64,000 bases of DNA from Methylobacterium hispanicum (GCF_022179285.1 NZ_BPQO01000002.1:62001-126000), one strand, 5' to 3'; counted from the first letter of the stretch, positions 51,857-62,625 are shown. The notes: generated by a model not told the origin, from the sequence alone. Program-made: numbers and translations.

Positions 51857-53067
51857 GGGCGCCCTGGCCCGGCGACGTGCTCCGGCCGGACGCCGAGCCC
51901 GATCAGCCGGGCCGGCAGGCGCTGCAGCGGGGGTAGGGCGTCGAGGAGGCGCAGGGCGAGCGGCGGCCTCAAGGGTCCGTCGCCGCCGAGCACCCGGGCG
52001 ATCACCCGATCCTGGATGAGCCGCTGCAGGCCCTGCGTCAGCCGCACCGGCCGCATCCGGCGGGCCTGGACGCGGGCGAGGTCGAACTCCGTCAGCGTAC
52101 CCGCCCGCAGCGGCGCGGCCAGCAGGTTTGCGGCCGCGACGGCGTCCTGGATCGCCAGGTTGATGCCGACGCCGCCGACCGGCGACATGGCGTGCGCGGC
52201 GTCCCCGATGCAGAGCAGGCCCGGCCGGTGCCAGCGCTCGAGCCGGTCAACCGCGACGGTGAGCACCTTCACCTCCTCCCACGATGCGATCTCATCGGTC
52301 CGTCCGGCCAGGAAGGGCACGAGCGCGCCGATCTCGGTCCGGAAGGCCGCCAGGCCGCGCTCCCGGATCGGGGGCGCGCCGCCCTTCGGCACCACGTAGG
52401 CGCATTGCCAGTGCGTGCCCCGGTCGAGGGTCACGAGAATACGGCCGCGGCCGAGATGGCCTGCCGTCGCCTCGTCCTCCTCGGGCCGGCGCGAGAGGCG
52501 GAACCAGAGCACGTCCATCGGCGCCCCGAACGCCAGGGGGTACAGGCCGGCCTGCGCCCGCAGGACCGAGTGGCGCCCGTCCGCGCACAGGACGAGATCG
52601 GCCGCGATGGTCCGCAGGCCCTCCGGTCCCCTCACGTGCACGCCCGCGACGCGCCCCGCCTCCTCGACGAAGGCGGTCGCCTCCGTCCGCATCTGCAGGT
52701 GGAAACCGGGATGACGGCGGCCGGCGCGTGCCAGGAAATCGAGGAAATCCCATTGCGGCATCAGCGCGATGAAGCGGTTGCGCGCGGGCAGGTGCCGGAA
52801 GTCGGCGATGCGGTAGGAGCGCCCGCCGAGAACGCCGGCCAGCGTCTCGACCCGGCGATGGGGCAGGGCCCGGAAGGCGTCGCCGAGGCCGAGCTCGTCC
52901 ATCAGGTCGAGCGTGGAGGGGTGGATCGTGTCGCCGCGGAAATCGCGCAGGAAGTCGGCGTGCTTCTCCAGCACCGTGACGGCGAGGCCGGCGCGGGCGA
53001 GCAGCAGCCCCGCCATCATTCCGGCCGGGCCGCCGCCCACGATGCAGACCGCGGGGCTTGGCTCCAT
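51838..53067 (-). CDS. FAD-dependent aromatic-ring monooxygenase (UbiH/PHBH type)
   Basis: 409 residues. FAD motif AVCIVGGGPAGMMAGLLLARAG at the N-terminus, the DG motif in VLCADGRHSVLR (about 163-174), and the second FAD motif LLCIGDAAHAMSPVGGVGINLAIQDA (about 285-310). Group A flavin monooxygenases hydroxylate aromatic compounds. No pathway genes are adjacent, so the substrate is unknown; ubiquinone synthesis is a possibility given the coq10-like neighbour, but this is inference. It converges on and overlaps that gene. Confidence 0.88.
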   Translation of the reverse strand: MEPSPAVCIVGGGPAGMMAGLLLARAGLAVTVLEKHADFLRDFRGDTIHPSTLDLMDELGLGDAFRALPHRRVETLAGVLGGRSYRIADFRHLPARNRFIALMPQWDFLDFLARAGRRHPGFHLQMRTEATAFVEEAGRVAGVHVRGPEGLRTIAADLVLCADGRHSVLRAQAGLYPLAFGAPMDVLWFRLSRRPEEDEATAGHLGRGRILVTLDRGTHWQCAYVVPKGGAPPIRERGLAAFRTEIGALVPFLAGRTDEIASWEEVKVLTVAVDRLERWHRPGLLCIGDAAHAMSPVGGVGINLAIQDAVAAANLLAAPLRAGTLTEFDLARVQARRMRPVRLTQGLQRLIQDRVIARVLGGDGPLRPPLALRLLDALPPLQRLPARLIGLGVRPEHVAGPGRPQAVAP

Positions 53068-53230
53068 CGGGCGTTCCTCTCGCCCGGCGATCCTACGTCG
53101 ATTGGGTGGGAGCGCAACGGCGATCGCGGAGGTGCGTCCGCCCGCGGGTCAGCCCAGGGGCAGGGCGTCCACCGCCGCGCGCACCGGCGGCGCGGGGCGA
53201 GCGCCGGAAGGCAGCGGATCGCTGCCGCCT

Positions 53231-53737
53231 TCAGCCGCCAGGATTGGCGGGGAGCGCCTCGTCCAGGAGGTCCAGCGCCTCGGCAACCGCGAGCCGCCTG
53301 ATCTCGGCCCGGCCGGCATCGCCGAAGCGGCGCTCCCGGTGCACGACCGGGCGCCCCTTCGCGGCAAGACCGAAATGCACGAGGCCCACGGGCTTCCCGG
53401 CGCTGCCGCCGCCCGGGCCGGCGATGCCGGTGATCGCGACCGCCACGTCGGCCCGCGAGGCGGCGAGCGCCCCCACCGCCATGGCGCGGGCCACCGGCTC
53501 ACTCACGGCACCGTGGGCGGCGACGAGGTCGGCGGCCACGCCGATCGCCTCGGTCTTCGCTTCATTCGAGTAGGTGACGAAACCGCGCTCCAGCACCGCC
53601 GAGGATCCGGGCACCGCCGTGAGCAACCCCGCCACGAGGCCGCCCGTGCAGGATTCCGCCGTGGCGATCCGCAGCCCGGCCTTCGTGTAGGCCGCGACCA
53701 GCGCCTCGGCGCGCGCGTGGAGGGCGGCGTCGAGCAT
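53231..53737 (-). CDS. pncC: Nicotinamide-nucleotide amidase (CinA C-terminal family)
   Basis: Hydrolyses nicotinamide mononucleotide to nicotinate mononucleotide. 168 residues, the stand-alone CinA C-domain. ATAESCTGGLVAGLLTAVPGSS contains the catalytic Ser/Lys region motif, and GFVTYSNEAKTEAIGV, VAVAITGIAGPGGGSAGKPVGLV are family segments. It begins one base after the ispDF stop, so is the second gene of that operon. Confidence 0.93.
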   Translation of the reverse strand: MLDAALHARAEALVAAYTKAGLRIATAESCTGGLVAGLLTAVPGSSAVLERGFVTYSNEAKTEAIGVAADLVAAHGAVSEPVARAMAVGALAASRADVAVAITGIAGPGGGSAGKPVGLVHFGLAAKGRPVVHRERRFGDAGRAEIRRLAVAEALDLLDEALPANPGG

Positions 53738-53738
53738 C

Positions 53739-55022
53739 CTAGCCCTGCCGCATCGCGGTCTCGGCCTGCGCGTCCACCGGAACCGTCTCCTCCTCGGGCA
53801 GGCGCACGGTTGCGGCGGCCTGGGCAGCGAGGCCCTCGGCGCGACCGACGAAGCCGAGCTTCTCCGTGGTCGTCGCCTTGATCGAGACGCTGGTGAGCGG
53901 CACGCCCGCGATCTCGGCGATGCGCGCCCGGATCGCCTCCCGGTGCTGGCCGATGCGCGGCGCCTCGGCCAGCACCGTGATGTCGAGATGGTCGATGCGC
54001 CCGCCCCGCGCCCGCACCAGCGAGACCGCGTGGGCGAGGAACTGGTCGGAGGCGGCCCCGCGCCAGCGCTCGTCGGAGGGCGGGAAGTGGGTGCCGATGT
54101 CGCCGTCGGCGATCGCGCCGAGGAGGGCGTCGGTCAGCGCGTGGAGCGCCACGTCGCCGTCCGAATGGGCGAGCACGCCGCGGTCGGCGGGGATCCTCAC
54201 GCCGCCGAGCCAGACGTGGTCGCCCTCGGTGAAGGCGTGGACGTCGAAGCCGGTGCCGAGGCGGGTCACGTACTGGGTCATGGGCGGGCTCCTATCCGGC
54301 GTCCCGAAGGCGCGGTCCGCCTCGATCAGGTCGGCCGGCTGGGTGATCTTGCGGTTGCGCAGGTCGCCCGCGAAGACGACGACCGGCAGGCCGGCCCACT
54401 CGGCGAGCGCGCCGTCGTCGGTGAAACCGTGCAGGTCGGCCGCCGCGGCCGAGCGGTGGGCGTCGAGGAGCGCGGCGAAGTGGAAGCTCTGCGGGGTCTG
54501 CACCGCGCGCAAGGCCTCGCGGGCGGGAGTCTCGCGGACGCGCCCGATGCCGTCGCCCGCGTCCTCCACCAGCTTGATCGTGTCGCTCACCGCCACGCCC
54601 GGCACCGCGGCACGATGGTCGCGGCCGGCCGCGACGGCGCGGTCGATCAGCGCGGCATCGACGTAGGGGCGAGCCGCATCGTGGACCAGCACGATCTCGG
54701 GCGCGCCCGCGCCGTGCAGGGCTTCCAGGCCAGCCCGCACCGATTGCTGCCGCGTCGCCCCGCCCTCGACGGGCGCGAGCAGCTTGGCGCGGACCGCCGG
54801 GTCGAGTTCCGAGAGGCAGGTCTCGTAGAAGGCCGCGGCGTCGGGTGCGATCACAACCTGCACGCGGGCAACGACCGGCAGGGCGCCGAGCGCGGCGAGC
54901 GTCCGGGTGAGCACGGCCTGCCCGCCGACCTGGCGGTACTGCTTCGGCGTGCCGCCGCCGATTCGGATGCCGCGGCCCGCCGCCACGACCACCGCGGCGA
55001 CGTTCGAACCGGTCCTGGACAT
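53739..55022 (-). CDS. ispDF: Bifunctional MEP-pathway enzyme IspDF
   Basis: 427 residues. Residues 1 to about 235 are IspD (CDP-methylerythritol synthesis): [22 protein letters not shown] is the CTP loop and [11 protein letters not shown] a catalytic segment. Residues about 250-410 are IspF (cyclic diphosphate synthesis): GTGFDVHAF with the zinc Asp/His, [19 protein letters not shown], and [16 protein letters not shown]. The fusion is usual in alphaproteobacteria. The GGGGAAGG site precedes ATG 55020-55022. Product flows to isoprenoids, including ubiquinone and carotenoids. Confidence 0.97.
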   Translation of the reverse strand: MSRTGSNVAAVVVAAGRGIRIGGGTPKQYRQVGGQAVLTRTLAALGALPVVARVQVVIAPDAAAFYETCLSELDPAVRAKLLAPVEGGATRQQSVRAGLEALHGAGAPEIVLVHDAARPYVDAALIDRAVAAGRDHRAAVPGVAVSDTIKLVEDAGDGIGRVRETPAREALRAVQTPQSFHFAALLDAHRSAAAADLHGFTDDGALAEWAGLPVVVFAGDLRNRKITQPADLIEADRAFGTPDRSPPMTQYVTRLGTGFDVHAFTEGDHVWLGGVRIPADRGVLAHSDGDVALHALTDALLGAIADGDIGTHFPPSDERWRGAASDQFLAHAVSLVRARGGRIDHLDITVLAEAPRIGQHREAIRARIAEIAGVPLTSVSIKATTTEKLGFVGRAEGLAAQAAATVRLPEEETVPVDAQAETAMRQG

Positions 55023-55110
55023 GGCGGACCTTCCCCTCTGCAAAGGTTCACAACAGGCTTCCGCGCGCGCCGCGCGCGCATGCGGACCCGCGCCGGGGAG
55101 GGTACCGGGC

Positions 55111-55140
55111 AGGATGCCCCGGCTTTAAGCGGGGCATCCT
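55111..55140. other. Strong hairpin in the ispDF-dusB divergent region
   Basis: AGGATGCCCCG (55111-55121) pairs perfectly with CGGGGCATCCT (55130-55140) around an 8-base loop. It lies between two divergent starts, where a terminator is not expected, and no T-run follows. It could be a leader structure, a protein-binding site or an intergenic repeat. Confidence 0.55.
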
Positions 55141-55199
55141 CTGAAATCAACGCGCTTGCCGCTTGCGTCGCTGCGGCTTTTGTCTATTCCTTGTGCAGA

Positions 55200-56204
55200 A
55201 TGGCTGATGATCATTATTTGAGCGTCCTGCGCGGCGGGTCCGCCGCGCCGCTCGCGCTTCTCGCACCCCTCTCGGGCGTCACCGACCTGCACATGCGTCG
55301 GGCGGCGCGGCGGCTCGGCGCGAGCGCCGTGGTCTCCGAGATGGTGGCGGCGGCCGAGTTCGCCCGCGGCGCCAGCGAGGCGCGGCTGCGGGCGGAAGGC
55401 TCGGGCGTCGATCTGCACGTCGTGCAACTCGCGGGCTGCCAGCCGGAGCCGATGGCCGAGGCCGCGCGGCTCGCGGTCGGCTGCGGCGCCGACGTCTTGG
55501 ACATCAACATGGGTTGTCCCGCCAAGGTCGTGACGGGGGGCGCCTCGGGCTCGGCCCTGATGCGCGACCTCGACCATGCCTGCCGCCTGCTCGAGGCGGT
55601 GCGCGGCGCGGTGTCGGTGCCCGTCACCGTGAAGATGCGCCTCGGCTGGGACCATCGGAGCCTCAACGCCGCGGAACTCGCCCGGCGCGCCGAGGCGATC
55701 GGGCTCAATGCCGTCACGGTGCACGGTCGGACCCGGCAGCAATTCTACAAGGGCCGGGCGGACTGGGCAGCGATCCGCGCGGTGGTGGAGGCGGTTGCGA
55801 TTCCGGTCATCGCCAACGGCGACATCGCGGATGCGGACGACGCGCGGGCCTGCCTCGCCGCCTCGGGCGCCGCGGGCGTCATGGTCGGGCGCGCGGCGGT
55901 CGGGCGGCCCTGGCTGGTCGGCCAGATCGCCCGGACGCTGGCCGGCGCGCCGGTGCCGGCGCCGGCGCGCGACGTGCAGGCCGACATCGCGGTCACTCAC
56001 TACGACGGTCTGATCGCCCTCTACGGCGCGCATATGGGCGTGCGCCACGCCCGAAAGCACCTCGCGGCCTACGCGGAAGCCGGGGGCGCCCTGCCTGCCG
56101 AGGCCCGCACGCAGCTCCTCACCACGACGGATCCGGCCACGGCCCGCACGCTGCTGCGCGCCGCGTTCGGCGCGCCCGCTCCGGCGGTCGCGGAAGCGGC
56201 ATGA
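55200..56204 (+). CDS. dusB: tRNA-dihydrouridine synthase (NifR3/DusB)
   Basis: 334 residues, FMN TIM barrel. [20 protein letters not shown] at the start, [21 protein letters not shown] with the catalytic Cys, [26 protein letters not shown], and [11 protein letters not shown] are diagnostic. It reduces uridine in the D-loop of tRNA. In alphaproteobacteria it is the first gene of the dusB-ntrB-ntrC operon, as here, with 28 bases before ntrB. Confidence 0.95.
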   Translation: MADDHYLSVLRGGSAAPLALLAPLSGVTDLHMRRAARRLGASAVVSEMVAAAEFARGASEARLRAEGSGVDLHVVQLAGCQPEPMAEAARLAVGCGADVLDINMGCPAKVVTGGASGSALMRDLDHACRLLEAVRGAVSVPVTVKMRLGWDHRSLNAAELARRAEAIGLNAVTVHGRTRQQFYKGRADWAAIRAVVEAVAIPVIANGDIADADDARACLAASGAAGVMVGRAAVGRPWLVGQIARTLAGAPVPAPARDVQADIAVTHYDGLIALYGAHMGVRHARKHLAAYAEAGGALPAEARTQLLTTTDPATARTLLRAAFGAPAPAVAEAA

Positions 56205-56232
56205 GCGGCGCCATGATCGAGGGGGGACGGGC

Positions 56233-57387
56233 GTGACGGAACACGAAGCGGGCGACGTGCCGGACGGCGAGGCCGGCGGGCCGGGTCTCAGCGGCGCGGC
56301 GGTGCTGAACGCGCTGCCGCTGCCGGTGCTGACCATCGGCCCGGACGACCACATCGTCCACTGCAATCACGCGGCGGAGAGCTTCTTCGACGCGTCCGCC
56401 CGGCTGATGCAGCGGCGGCAGTTGCGCGACATCATCCCGTTCGCTTCGCCGATCATCGCGCTGGTGGCCGAGGTGCGCCGCCGCCGCTCCAGCGTGAGCG
56501 AGTACCGGGTCGAGCTGGTCTCGCCGCGCACCGGCCAGGAGCGGAGCGTCGACGTCTTCGCGACGGCGCTGGGCGACGACGGGAACACCGTGGTGCTGAT
56601 GCTGCAAGAGCGCACCATCGCCGACAAGATGAACCGCCAGCTCACCCACCGCGGCGCGGCGCGCTCCATGGTGGCGCTCGGCGCCATGCTGGCGCACGAG
56701 ATCAAGAACCCGCTCGCCGGCATCCGGGGCGCCGCCCAGCTCCTCGAGCAGTCCGGCGCCGAGGAGGACCGGGTGCTGACCCGGCTGATCTGCGACGAAT
56801 CCGACCGCATCGTGCGCATCGTCGAGCGGATGGAGCTGTTCGGCGACGAGCGGCCGGTCGAGCGCGTGCCCGTCAACGTCCACGGCGTGCTCGATCAGGT
56901 GAAGCGCTCGGCGCAATCGGGCTTCGCCCGTCACATCCGCTTCGTCGAGACCTACGATCCGTCGCTGCCGCCGGTGCTCGGCAACCGCGACCAGCTGATC
57001 CAAGTGATCCTGAACCTCGTGAAGAACGCCGCGGAAGCGATCGGCGCCGACACGGTGGACGGCGAGATCACCCTGTCCACCGCCTTCCGCACCGGCCTGC
57101 GCCTGCAGGTGCCCGGCTCGCGCGAGCGCGTCAGCCTGCCGATCGAGGTGGCGGTGCGCGACAACGGGCCGGGCATCACCGCCGAGCTCCTGCCCGACCT
57201 GTTCGACCCCTTCGTCACCACAAAGGCGTCGGGCTCCGGCCTCGGTCTTGCATTGGTGGCCAAGATCGTCGGCGACCACGGGGGAATCGTCGAGTGCGAT
57301 CCCGCTCCCCGCCGCACCGCCTTCCGCCTTCTCCTCCCCATGTCGAGCGCCCGCGACGGGCGCGAATCGGTCGCGGAGGCCGAGTAG
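56233..57387 (+). CDS. ntrB: Nitrogen-regulation sensor histidine kinase NtrB
   Basis: 384 residues, cytosolic, no membrane helix. A PAS domain (about 20-130, [21 protein letters not shown]) precedes the phosphoacceptor His155 in [21 protein letters not shown]. The ATPase domain shows [19 protein letters not shown] and [16 protein letters not shown]. NtrB phosphorylates NtrC under nitrogen limitation and is controlled by PII. It starts at a GTG and is four bases from ntrC. Confidence 0.96.
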   Translation: MTEHEAGDVPDGEAGGPGLSGAAVLNALPLPVLTIGPDDHIVHCNHAAESFFDASARLMQRRQLRDIIPFASPIIALVAEVRRRRSSVSEYRVELVSPRTGQERSVDVFATALGDDGNTVVLMLQERTIADKMNRQLTHRGAARSMVALGAMLAHEIKNPLAGIRGAAQLLEQSGAEEDRVLTRLICDESDRIVRIVERMELFGDERPVERVPVNVHGVLDQVKRSAQSGFARHIRFVETYDPSLPPVLGNRDQLIQVILNLVKNAAEAIGADTVDGEITLSTAFRTGLRLQVPGSRERVSLPIEVAVRDNGPGITAELLPDLFDPFVTTKASGSGLGLALVAKIVGDHGGIVECDPAPRRTAFRLLLPMSSARDGRESVAEAE

Positions 57388-57391
57388 AGTC

Positions 57392-58855
57392 ATGCCCAAC
57401 GGCCACATCATCGTCGCGGACGACGACGCCGCGATCCGCACCGTCCTCAATCAGGCGCTCTCGCGCGCGGGCTACGAGGTCCGCTCGACGGGCAATTGCG
57501 CGACCCTCTGGCGCTGGGTGGCGCAGGGGGAGGGCGACCTCGTCATCACCGACGTGATGATGCCGGACGAGAACGTGTTCGACCTGCTGCCGCGGATCAA
57601 GCGCGTGCGGCCGGAACTGCCGATCATCGTGATGAGCGCGCAGAACACCTTCATGACGGCGATCCGCGCCTCGGAGCGGGGCGCCTACGAGTACCTTCCC
57701 AAGCCCTTCGACCTGAAGGAGCTCATCGCCATCGTCGGCCGTGCGCTCTCCCGTCCGCGCGGGGCCCCCGCGCCTGGGGCCGGTCCGGAGAACGAGGACA
57801 TCCCGCTGGTGGGCCGCTCGCCCGCCATGCAGGAGATCTACCGGGCGCTCGCCCGCCTGATGCCGACCGACCTCACCGTGATGATCACCGGCGAGTCGGG
57901 CACCGGCAAGGAGCTGGTGGCCCGCGCGCTCCACGATTACGGCCGCCGCCGCACCGGGCCCTTCGTGCCGGTCAACATGGCGGCGATCCCGCGCGACCTG
58001 ATCGAATCGGAGCTGTTCGGCCACGAGAAGGGCGCCTTCACGGGCGCGCTGCAGCGCTCGGCCGGCCGCTTCGAGCAGGCGGAGGGCGGCACGCTCTTCC
58101 TCGACGAAATCGGCGACATGCCGATGGAGGCCCAGACCCGGCTGCTGCGCGTGCTGCAGCAGGGCGAGTACACCACCGTCGGCGGCCGCGTGCCGATCAA
58201 GACGAATGTTCGGATCATCGCGGCCACCAACAAGGACCTGCGCATCTCGATCCAGCAGGGAATCTTCCGCGAGGACCTGTTCTTCCGCCTGAACGTGGTG
58301 CCGCTGCGCCTCCCCGCGCTCCGCGAGCGCTCGGAGGACGTGCCGGACCTCGTGCGCCACTTCTTCGTTCTGGTCGAGCGCGAGGGCCTGACCCGCAAGA
58401 CGCTCGACGGTGACGCGATGGAGCGGCTGAAGCGCTACCGCTGGCCCGGCAACGTGCGCGAGCTGGAGAACCTCGTGCGGCGGCTGGCCGCGCTCTACCC
58501 GCAGGAGACCATCACCGGCCCGGTGATCGAGGCGGAGCTCGATACCCTGCCGCTCGCCCCGCCCGTCTCAGCGCAGGGCCAGAACGGCGCGCGCAAGGGC
58601 AACGAGTCGGAGAGCCTGTCGAGCGCCGTCGAACGGCACCTCACCGACTACTTCTCGGGCTACCGGGACACCCTGCCGCCGCCCGGCCTCTATCACCGCA
58701 TCCTGCGGGAGATCGAGGGACCGCTGATCGGCGCGGCCCTCGCCGCCACCCGCGGCAACCAGATCCGCGCGGCGGAACTCCTCGGCGTCAACCGCAACAC
58801 CCTGCGCAAGAAGGTGCGCGACCTCGACCTGCAGGTGCTGCGCTCCTCGCGCTGA
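57392..58855 (+). CDS. ntrC: Nitrogen-regulation response regulator NtrC (sigma-54 activator)
   Basis: 487 residues. Receiver domain with phospho-acceptor Asp54 ([10 protein letters not shown]) and Lys104 (YLPKPFD). AAA+ domain with Walker A GESGTGKE (167-174), the sigma-54 loop GAFTGA (214-219) and Walker [15 protein letters not shown]-terminal Fis-type helix-turn-helix reads [20 protein letters not shown]. It activates nitrogen-assimilation promoters. ntrY and ntrX, which often follow in this order, do not; mltG does. Confidence 0.97.
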   Translation: MPNGHIIVADDDAAIRTVLNQALSRAGYEVRSTGNCATLWRWVAQGEGDLVITDVMMPDENVFDLLPRIKRVRPELPIIVMSAQNTFMTAIRASERGAYEYLPKPFDLKELIAIVGRALSRPRGAPAPGAGPENEDIPLVGRSPAMQEIYRALARLMPTDLTVMITGESGTGKELVARALHDYGRRRTGPFVPVNMAAIPRDLIESELFGHEKGAFTGALQRSAGRFEQAEGGTLFLDEIGDMPMEAQTRLLRVLQQGEYTTVGGRVPIKTNVRIIAATNKDLRISIQQGIFREDLFFRLNVVPLRLPALRERSEDVPDLVRHFFVLVEREGLTRKTLDGDAMERLKRYRWPGNVRELENLVRRLAALYPQETITGPVIEAELDTLPLAPPVSAQGQNGARKGNESESLSSAVERHLTDYFSGYRDTLPPPGLYHRILREIEGPLIGAALAATRGNQIRAAELLGVNRNTLRKKVRDLDLQVLRSSR

Positions 58856-59021
58856 GAGATCGAAAGAGGGTCAGGGGCGCGGTACGCACGGGCATTCTGC
58901 CGCGCCGAATGGCAATTTCGCCACAAAACCCGCTAGGCTCCTGTCGCCGCGGCCCCAACCCGACGCGGGACGACGCCCCGTGCGCGCATCTGCGCGCCGG
59001 GCGAGCCCGAGCAGGATCCTC

Positions 59022-60389
59022 ATGTTCTTCCGCAGACGCAAGACGTTCGAGTCGACGCCGATCACCCGCGACGAGGCCGCGCTGCCGAACCGGCTCTCGC
59101 CCCGCTCGCCCCACGAGGCCATCAAGCCGACCGCCGCGCCGCCGCCGCCCGAGCGGCCCGTGCGCGAGCGCGGCGGGCTCATCGCGACGATCAGCGGGCT
59201 CCTGACCTTCGCGGTGGTGGTCGCCATCGGGGCTATGATCGGCTTCACCCTGTTCCAGCGCCAGATCCACGAGCCCGGTCCGCTCGCGGCCGACAAGGTC
59301 GTGGTGATCCCGACCCGCAGCGGAACGGGCGAGATCGCCGAGATCCTGCGTCGCGAGGGCGTGATCGACCATACCGGTCTGTTCGAGTTCGCCGCCCGCT
59401 TCGGCGGCAAGCCGCCGCTGAAGGCCGGCGAGTACAACTTCAAGGCCCGGGCCAGCATCAGCGACGCCATCGACACGGTGACCACCGGCCGCCAGGTCCA
59501 GCACGCCGTCACCTTCCCCGAGGGCCTGACGAGCGAGCAGATCGTCACCCGCCTGAACGAGAACGACGTGCTGACCGGCGAGATCGGCGAGATCCCGGCC
59601 GAGGGCTCGCTCCTGCCCGACACCTACAAGTTCGAGCGCGGCGCGACGCGCCAGATGATCGTCAACCTGATGAAGCAGAAGCAGCGCGAGGTGCTGAACC
59701 AGATCTGGCTGCGCCGCAGCGCCGAGGTGCCGGTGAAGACGCCGGCCGAGATGGTCACGCTCGCCTCGATCGTCGAGAAGGAGACCGGCCGGGCCGACGA
59801 GCGGCCCCGCGTCGCCGGCGTCTTCGTCAACCGCCTCAATCGGCGCATGAAGCTGCAATCGGACCCGACGATCGTGTACGGCCTCGTCGGCGGGCGCGGC
59901 ACGCTCGGCCGCGGCATCCTGCGGTCCGAGATCGACCGACCGACTCCCTACAACACCTACGTGATCGAGGGCCTGCCGCCGGGACCGATCGCGAATCCCG
60001 GCCGCGCCGCGCTCGAGGCGGTGGCCAACCCGTCGCGGACCAAGGACCTCTACTTCGTGGCCGACGGCACCGGCGGGCACGCCTTCGCCGACAGCCTGGA
60101 GGGCCACCAGCGCAACGTCGCCCGCTGGCGCGCCGTCGAGCGCTCACGGCAGAGCCCGGCCCCCGATGCCGGCGGCGTCGACAAGGTCGAGCCCGCAGCC
60201 GACCCCGCCACGCCCGGCCGTGCCTCGGCCTACGCGCCGCCCGGCACCAATGCCGCCTTCATCGAGGGACAGGGCGGGACGCGTCCGAAGGCCTTCGACG
60301 CCTCCGAGGGCACCCGCCTCGATCCGCTGAGGAACAAGACCTACGATCTCGGCTCGCCGAAGACCGTGCCGGTGCTGAAGCAGCCCTGA
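59022..60389 (+). CDS. mltG: Endolytic transglycosylase MltG
   Basis: 455 residues. A Pro/Arg-rich cytoplasmic tail (1-55), one transmembrane helix (LIATISGLLTFAVVVAIGAMIGF, about 58-80), a LysM-like domain, then the YceG catalytic domain with the active-site Glu in LASIVEKETGRADERPRVAGVF. LPDTYKFERG and IVYGLVGG are family segments. It cuts nascent glycan strands and sets their length. A Pro/Ala-rich tail of about 70 residues follows. The ATG at 59022 has AGGA upstream. Confidence 0.94.
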   Translation: MFFRRRKTFESTPITRDEAALPNRLSPRSPHEAIKPTAAPPPPERPVRERGGLIATISGLLTFAVVVAIGAMIGFTLFQRQIHEPGPLAADKVVVIPTRSGTGEIAEILRREGVIDHTGLFEFAARFGGKPPLKAGEYNFKARASISDAIDTVTTGRQVQHAVTFPEGLTSEQIVTRLNENDVLTGEIGEIPAEGSLLPDTYKFERGATRQMIVNLMKQKQREVLNQIWLRRSAEVPVKTPAEMVTLASIVEKETGRADERPRVAGVFVNRLNRRMKLQSDPTIVYGLVGGRGTLGRGILRSEIDRPTPYNTYVIEGLPPGPIANPGRAALEAVANPSRTKDLYFVADGTGGHAFADSLEGHQRNVARWRAVERSRQSPAPDAGGVDKVEPAADPATPGRASAYAPPGTNAAFIEGQGGTRPKAFDASEGTRLDPLRNKTYDLGSPKTVPVLKQP

Positions 60390-60457
60390 GGCTTGCAATC
60401 CGGCACGCGCCGCCCCCTTTGTGGGCGGGAGACGGAAACGCCGGACAAGACCTTACC

Positions 60458-61333
60458 ATGATCGCGAGCATGACCGGGTTCGCCCGGGCCGCCGGCACCA
60501 GCGGGCCGGTGCAATGGGCCTGGGAGGTCCGCAGCGTCAACGGGCGCGGGCTCGACGTGCGCCTGCGCGTGCCGAACGGCTACGAGGCGGCCGGCGAGGT
60601 CGCCCGCACCGCCCTGCAGAAGACGCTGTCGCGCGGGCAGTGCCAGCTCAGCCTCGCGCTCACCAAGCCGGAGACGGCCGTGCGCGTCCGGGTCAACGAG
60701 GCGCTGCTGGCGAGCCTCGCGGCGGCGGTCGCCCGGGTGCCCGTGCCCGAGGGCGTCGCCCCCGCCACCATGGACGGGCTGCTCGGCATCCGCGGCGTGA
60801 TCGAGACCGAGGAGGAGGCCGCGCCCGAGACGGACTCGCTCGCCCGCGACCTCGCCGAGGGCGTGGTGCGACTTGTGGCCGACCTCGTCGAGGCGCGCCG
60901 CGCGGAGGGCCGCCAGCTCGCCGAGATCGTCGGCGGGCAAGTCACCCGCATCGCCGAGCTGACGGAGGCCGCCGAGGCCTGTCCCGCGCGCAAGCCGGAG
61001 GCGGTGCGCGCCCGCGTCGCGGCGACCGTCGCGAGCCTGACGGAGGGCGGTACCCTCGACCCCGACCGCCTGCACCAGGAGGCGGTGCTGCTCGCCGCCA
61101 AGGCGGATGTTCGCGAGGAACTCGACCGCCTGCGCACCCATGTCGGCGCGGTGCAGGAGCTTCTCGCCAAGGGCGGCGCAATCGGGCGGCGGCTCGATTT
61201 CCTGGCCCAGGAACTCGGGCGCGAGGCCAACACGCTCTGCGCTAAGGCCAACGACGCCGCGCTCTCGCGGATCGGACTCGACTTGAAGGCCGTGGTGGAG
61301 CAATTCCGCGAGCAGGTGCAGAACGTCGAGTGA
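60458..61333 (+). CDS. yicC: YicC-family endoribonuclease
   Basis: 291 residues. The opening IASMTGFARAAG with WEVRSVNGRGLDVRLRVPNG is the YicC N-domain; the C-terminal DUF1732 region ends with RRLDFLAQELGREANTLCAKANDAALSRIGLDLK. YicC proteins are RNA endonucleases implicated in sRNA turnover. It lies between mltG and gmk, the common order in this class, with 37 bases to gmk. Confidence 0.93.
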   Translation: MIASMTGFARAAGTSGPVQWAWEVRSVNGRGLDVRLRVPNGYEAAGEVARTALQKTLSRGQCQLSLALTKPETAVRVRVNEALLASLAAAVARVPVPEGVAPATMDGLLGIRGVIETEEEAAPETDSLARDLAEGVVRLVADLVEARRAEGRQLAEIVGGQVTRIAELTEAAEACPARKPEAVRARVAATVASLTEGGTLDPDRLHQEAVLLAAKADVREELDRLRTHVGAVQELLAKGGAIGRRLDFLAQELGREANTLCAKANDAALSRIGLDLKAVVEQFREQVQNVE

Positions 61334-61370
61334 GTGGACGCGTGACGGATCGGACGAGCGGGGGACGCGG

Positions 61371-62039
61371 ATGACGGAGCCGGTGCGGCACAGGCCCGAC
61401 GCGATCGCGCGGCGCGGCCTCATCCTGATCCTGTCCTCGCCCTCGGGGGCGGGCAAGACCACGCTGACGCGGGCGATCGCCCAGGACGGCGGCTGGGGAC
61501 TCGACCTCTCGATCTCGGTCACGACGCGGGCGCGCCGCCCCTCCGAGATCGACGGCAAGCACTACCACTTCATCGAGCGCGAGGCCTTCGAGGATCTGCG
61601 GGCCCGCGACGACCTGCTCGAATGGGCGGAGGTGCACGGCAACTTCTACGGCACACCGCGCCGACCGGTGGAGCGGGTGCTGTCGGCCGGCCGCGACATG
61701 ATCTTCGACATCGACTACCAGGGCACCCGGCAGGTCCGCGCGAAGCTCACCGACGACGTCGTGACGGTGTTCATCCTGCCGCCGAGCATGGCCGAGCTGC
61801 GCCAGCGCCTGGAGCGGAGGGCCGAGGATTCGCAGGCCACGATCGAGAAGCGGCTCGAGAACGCCCGCCACGAGATCCAGCGCTGGAGCGAGTACGACTA
61901 CGTCATCGTCAACGACGACCTGCAGAACGCCTTCACGGCCCTGCAGAGCATCCTCACCGCCGAGCGCCTGCGCCGGACCCGCCGCACGGGCCTGGCCGGC
62001 TTCGTGGAGGGGATCCTCTCGGAGGGACAGGGGAGTTAG
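61371..62039 (+). CDS. gmk: Guanylate kinase
   Basis: Phosphorylates GMP to GDP. 222 residues. P-loop SSPSGAGKTTLTRAI near residue 20, GMP-binding SVTTRARRPSEIDGKHYHFI, EWAEVHGNFYGTPRRPVE, and the Walker B-like IFDIDYQGTRQVR. The length and order of motifs are normal. It converges on the heme oxygenase gene, with seven bases between stops. Confidence 0.96.
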   Translation: MTEPVRHRPDAIARRGLILILSSPSGAGKTTLTRAIAQDGGWGLDLSISVTTRARRPSEIDGKHYHFIEREAFEDLRARDDLLEWAEVHGNFYGTPRRPVERVLSAGRDMIFDIDYQGTRQVRAKLTDDVVTVFILPPSMAELRQRLERRAEDSQATIEKRLENARHEIQRWSEYDYVIVNDDLQNAFTALQSILTAERLRRTRRTGLAGFVEGILSEGQGS

Positions 62040-62046
62040 CGGCCGC

Positions 62047-62625
62047 TCAGGCGGCGCGGACGCGCTCCGCGCTCCTCCCGCAGAGCCAATCGCGCATGGC
62101 CTCGAAGGTCGCGACCGCGGCCTCCGTCAGCGCCGCCGCGTCCGCGACCGTTTCGAGGCGGTCGCGGAACGCGGCCCACATCGGGCCGGTCGCGGGCCCG
62201 TGGGCGCGGTAATAGGCGAGCCCGTCCACGTCGAGCCCGTGCAGCGCCGCGATGCGCCGGCCGATCACCCGACCGCCGAGCGTCGAGCCCTCCAGAACGT
62301 AGAGCGCGCCGAGCGCCGGAGCGGGACCGTCGAAGCGTGGACGCGCGGGCGCCGGGAGGGCGGCGACGGCCGAGGCGTCCAAGCCCAGATGGGCGAGGTC
62401 CGCGTCGATCTTCGCGAGGCGTCGGCGGGGATCGAAGAAAGCCCCGTCCCCGAGCCCGGTGCCGATCGCCGGCTCGTAGGCGGCGTGGAAGCCGCGGAAC
62501 CGCGCGAGCAGGTCGCGGTAGCCGGGCAGGGTCGCGACCCGGGTCTCCCAGTCGAGATCCCGCTCCAACCCCTCGTGCGCCGCGGCGGTCGCGGCCCGCA
62601 GGCGCGCGTGCAGGTCCCCGCTCAT
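62047..62625 (-). CDS. bphO: Bacteriophytochrome-associated heme oxygenase
   Basis: Opens heme to biliverdin, iron and CO. 192 residues. The proximal heme ligand is His17 in ATAAAHEGLE; LYVLEGSTLGGRVIGRRIA is the conserved distal-helix motif with the flexible glycines. It overlaps the phytochrome kinase gene by four bases (ATGA), as second gene of the pair, so its biliverdin very likely becomes the phytochrome chromophore. Confidence 0.92.
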   Translation of the reverse strand: MSGDLHARLRAATAAAHEGLERDLDWETRVATLPGYRDLLARFRGFHAAYEPAIGTGLGDGAFFDPRRRLAKIDADLAHLGLDASAVAALPAPARPRFDGPAPALGALYVLEGSTLGGRVIGRRIAALHGLDVDGLAYYRAHGPATGPMWAAFRDRLETVADAAALTEAAVATFEAMRDWLCGRSAERVRAA

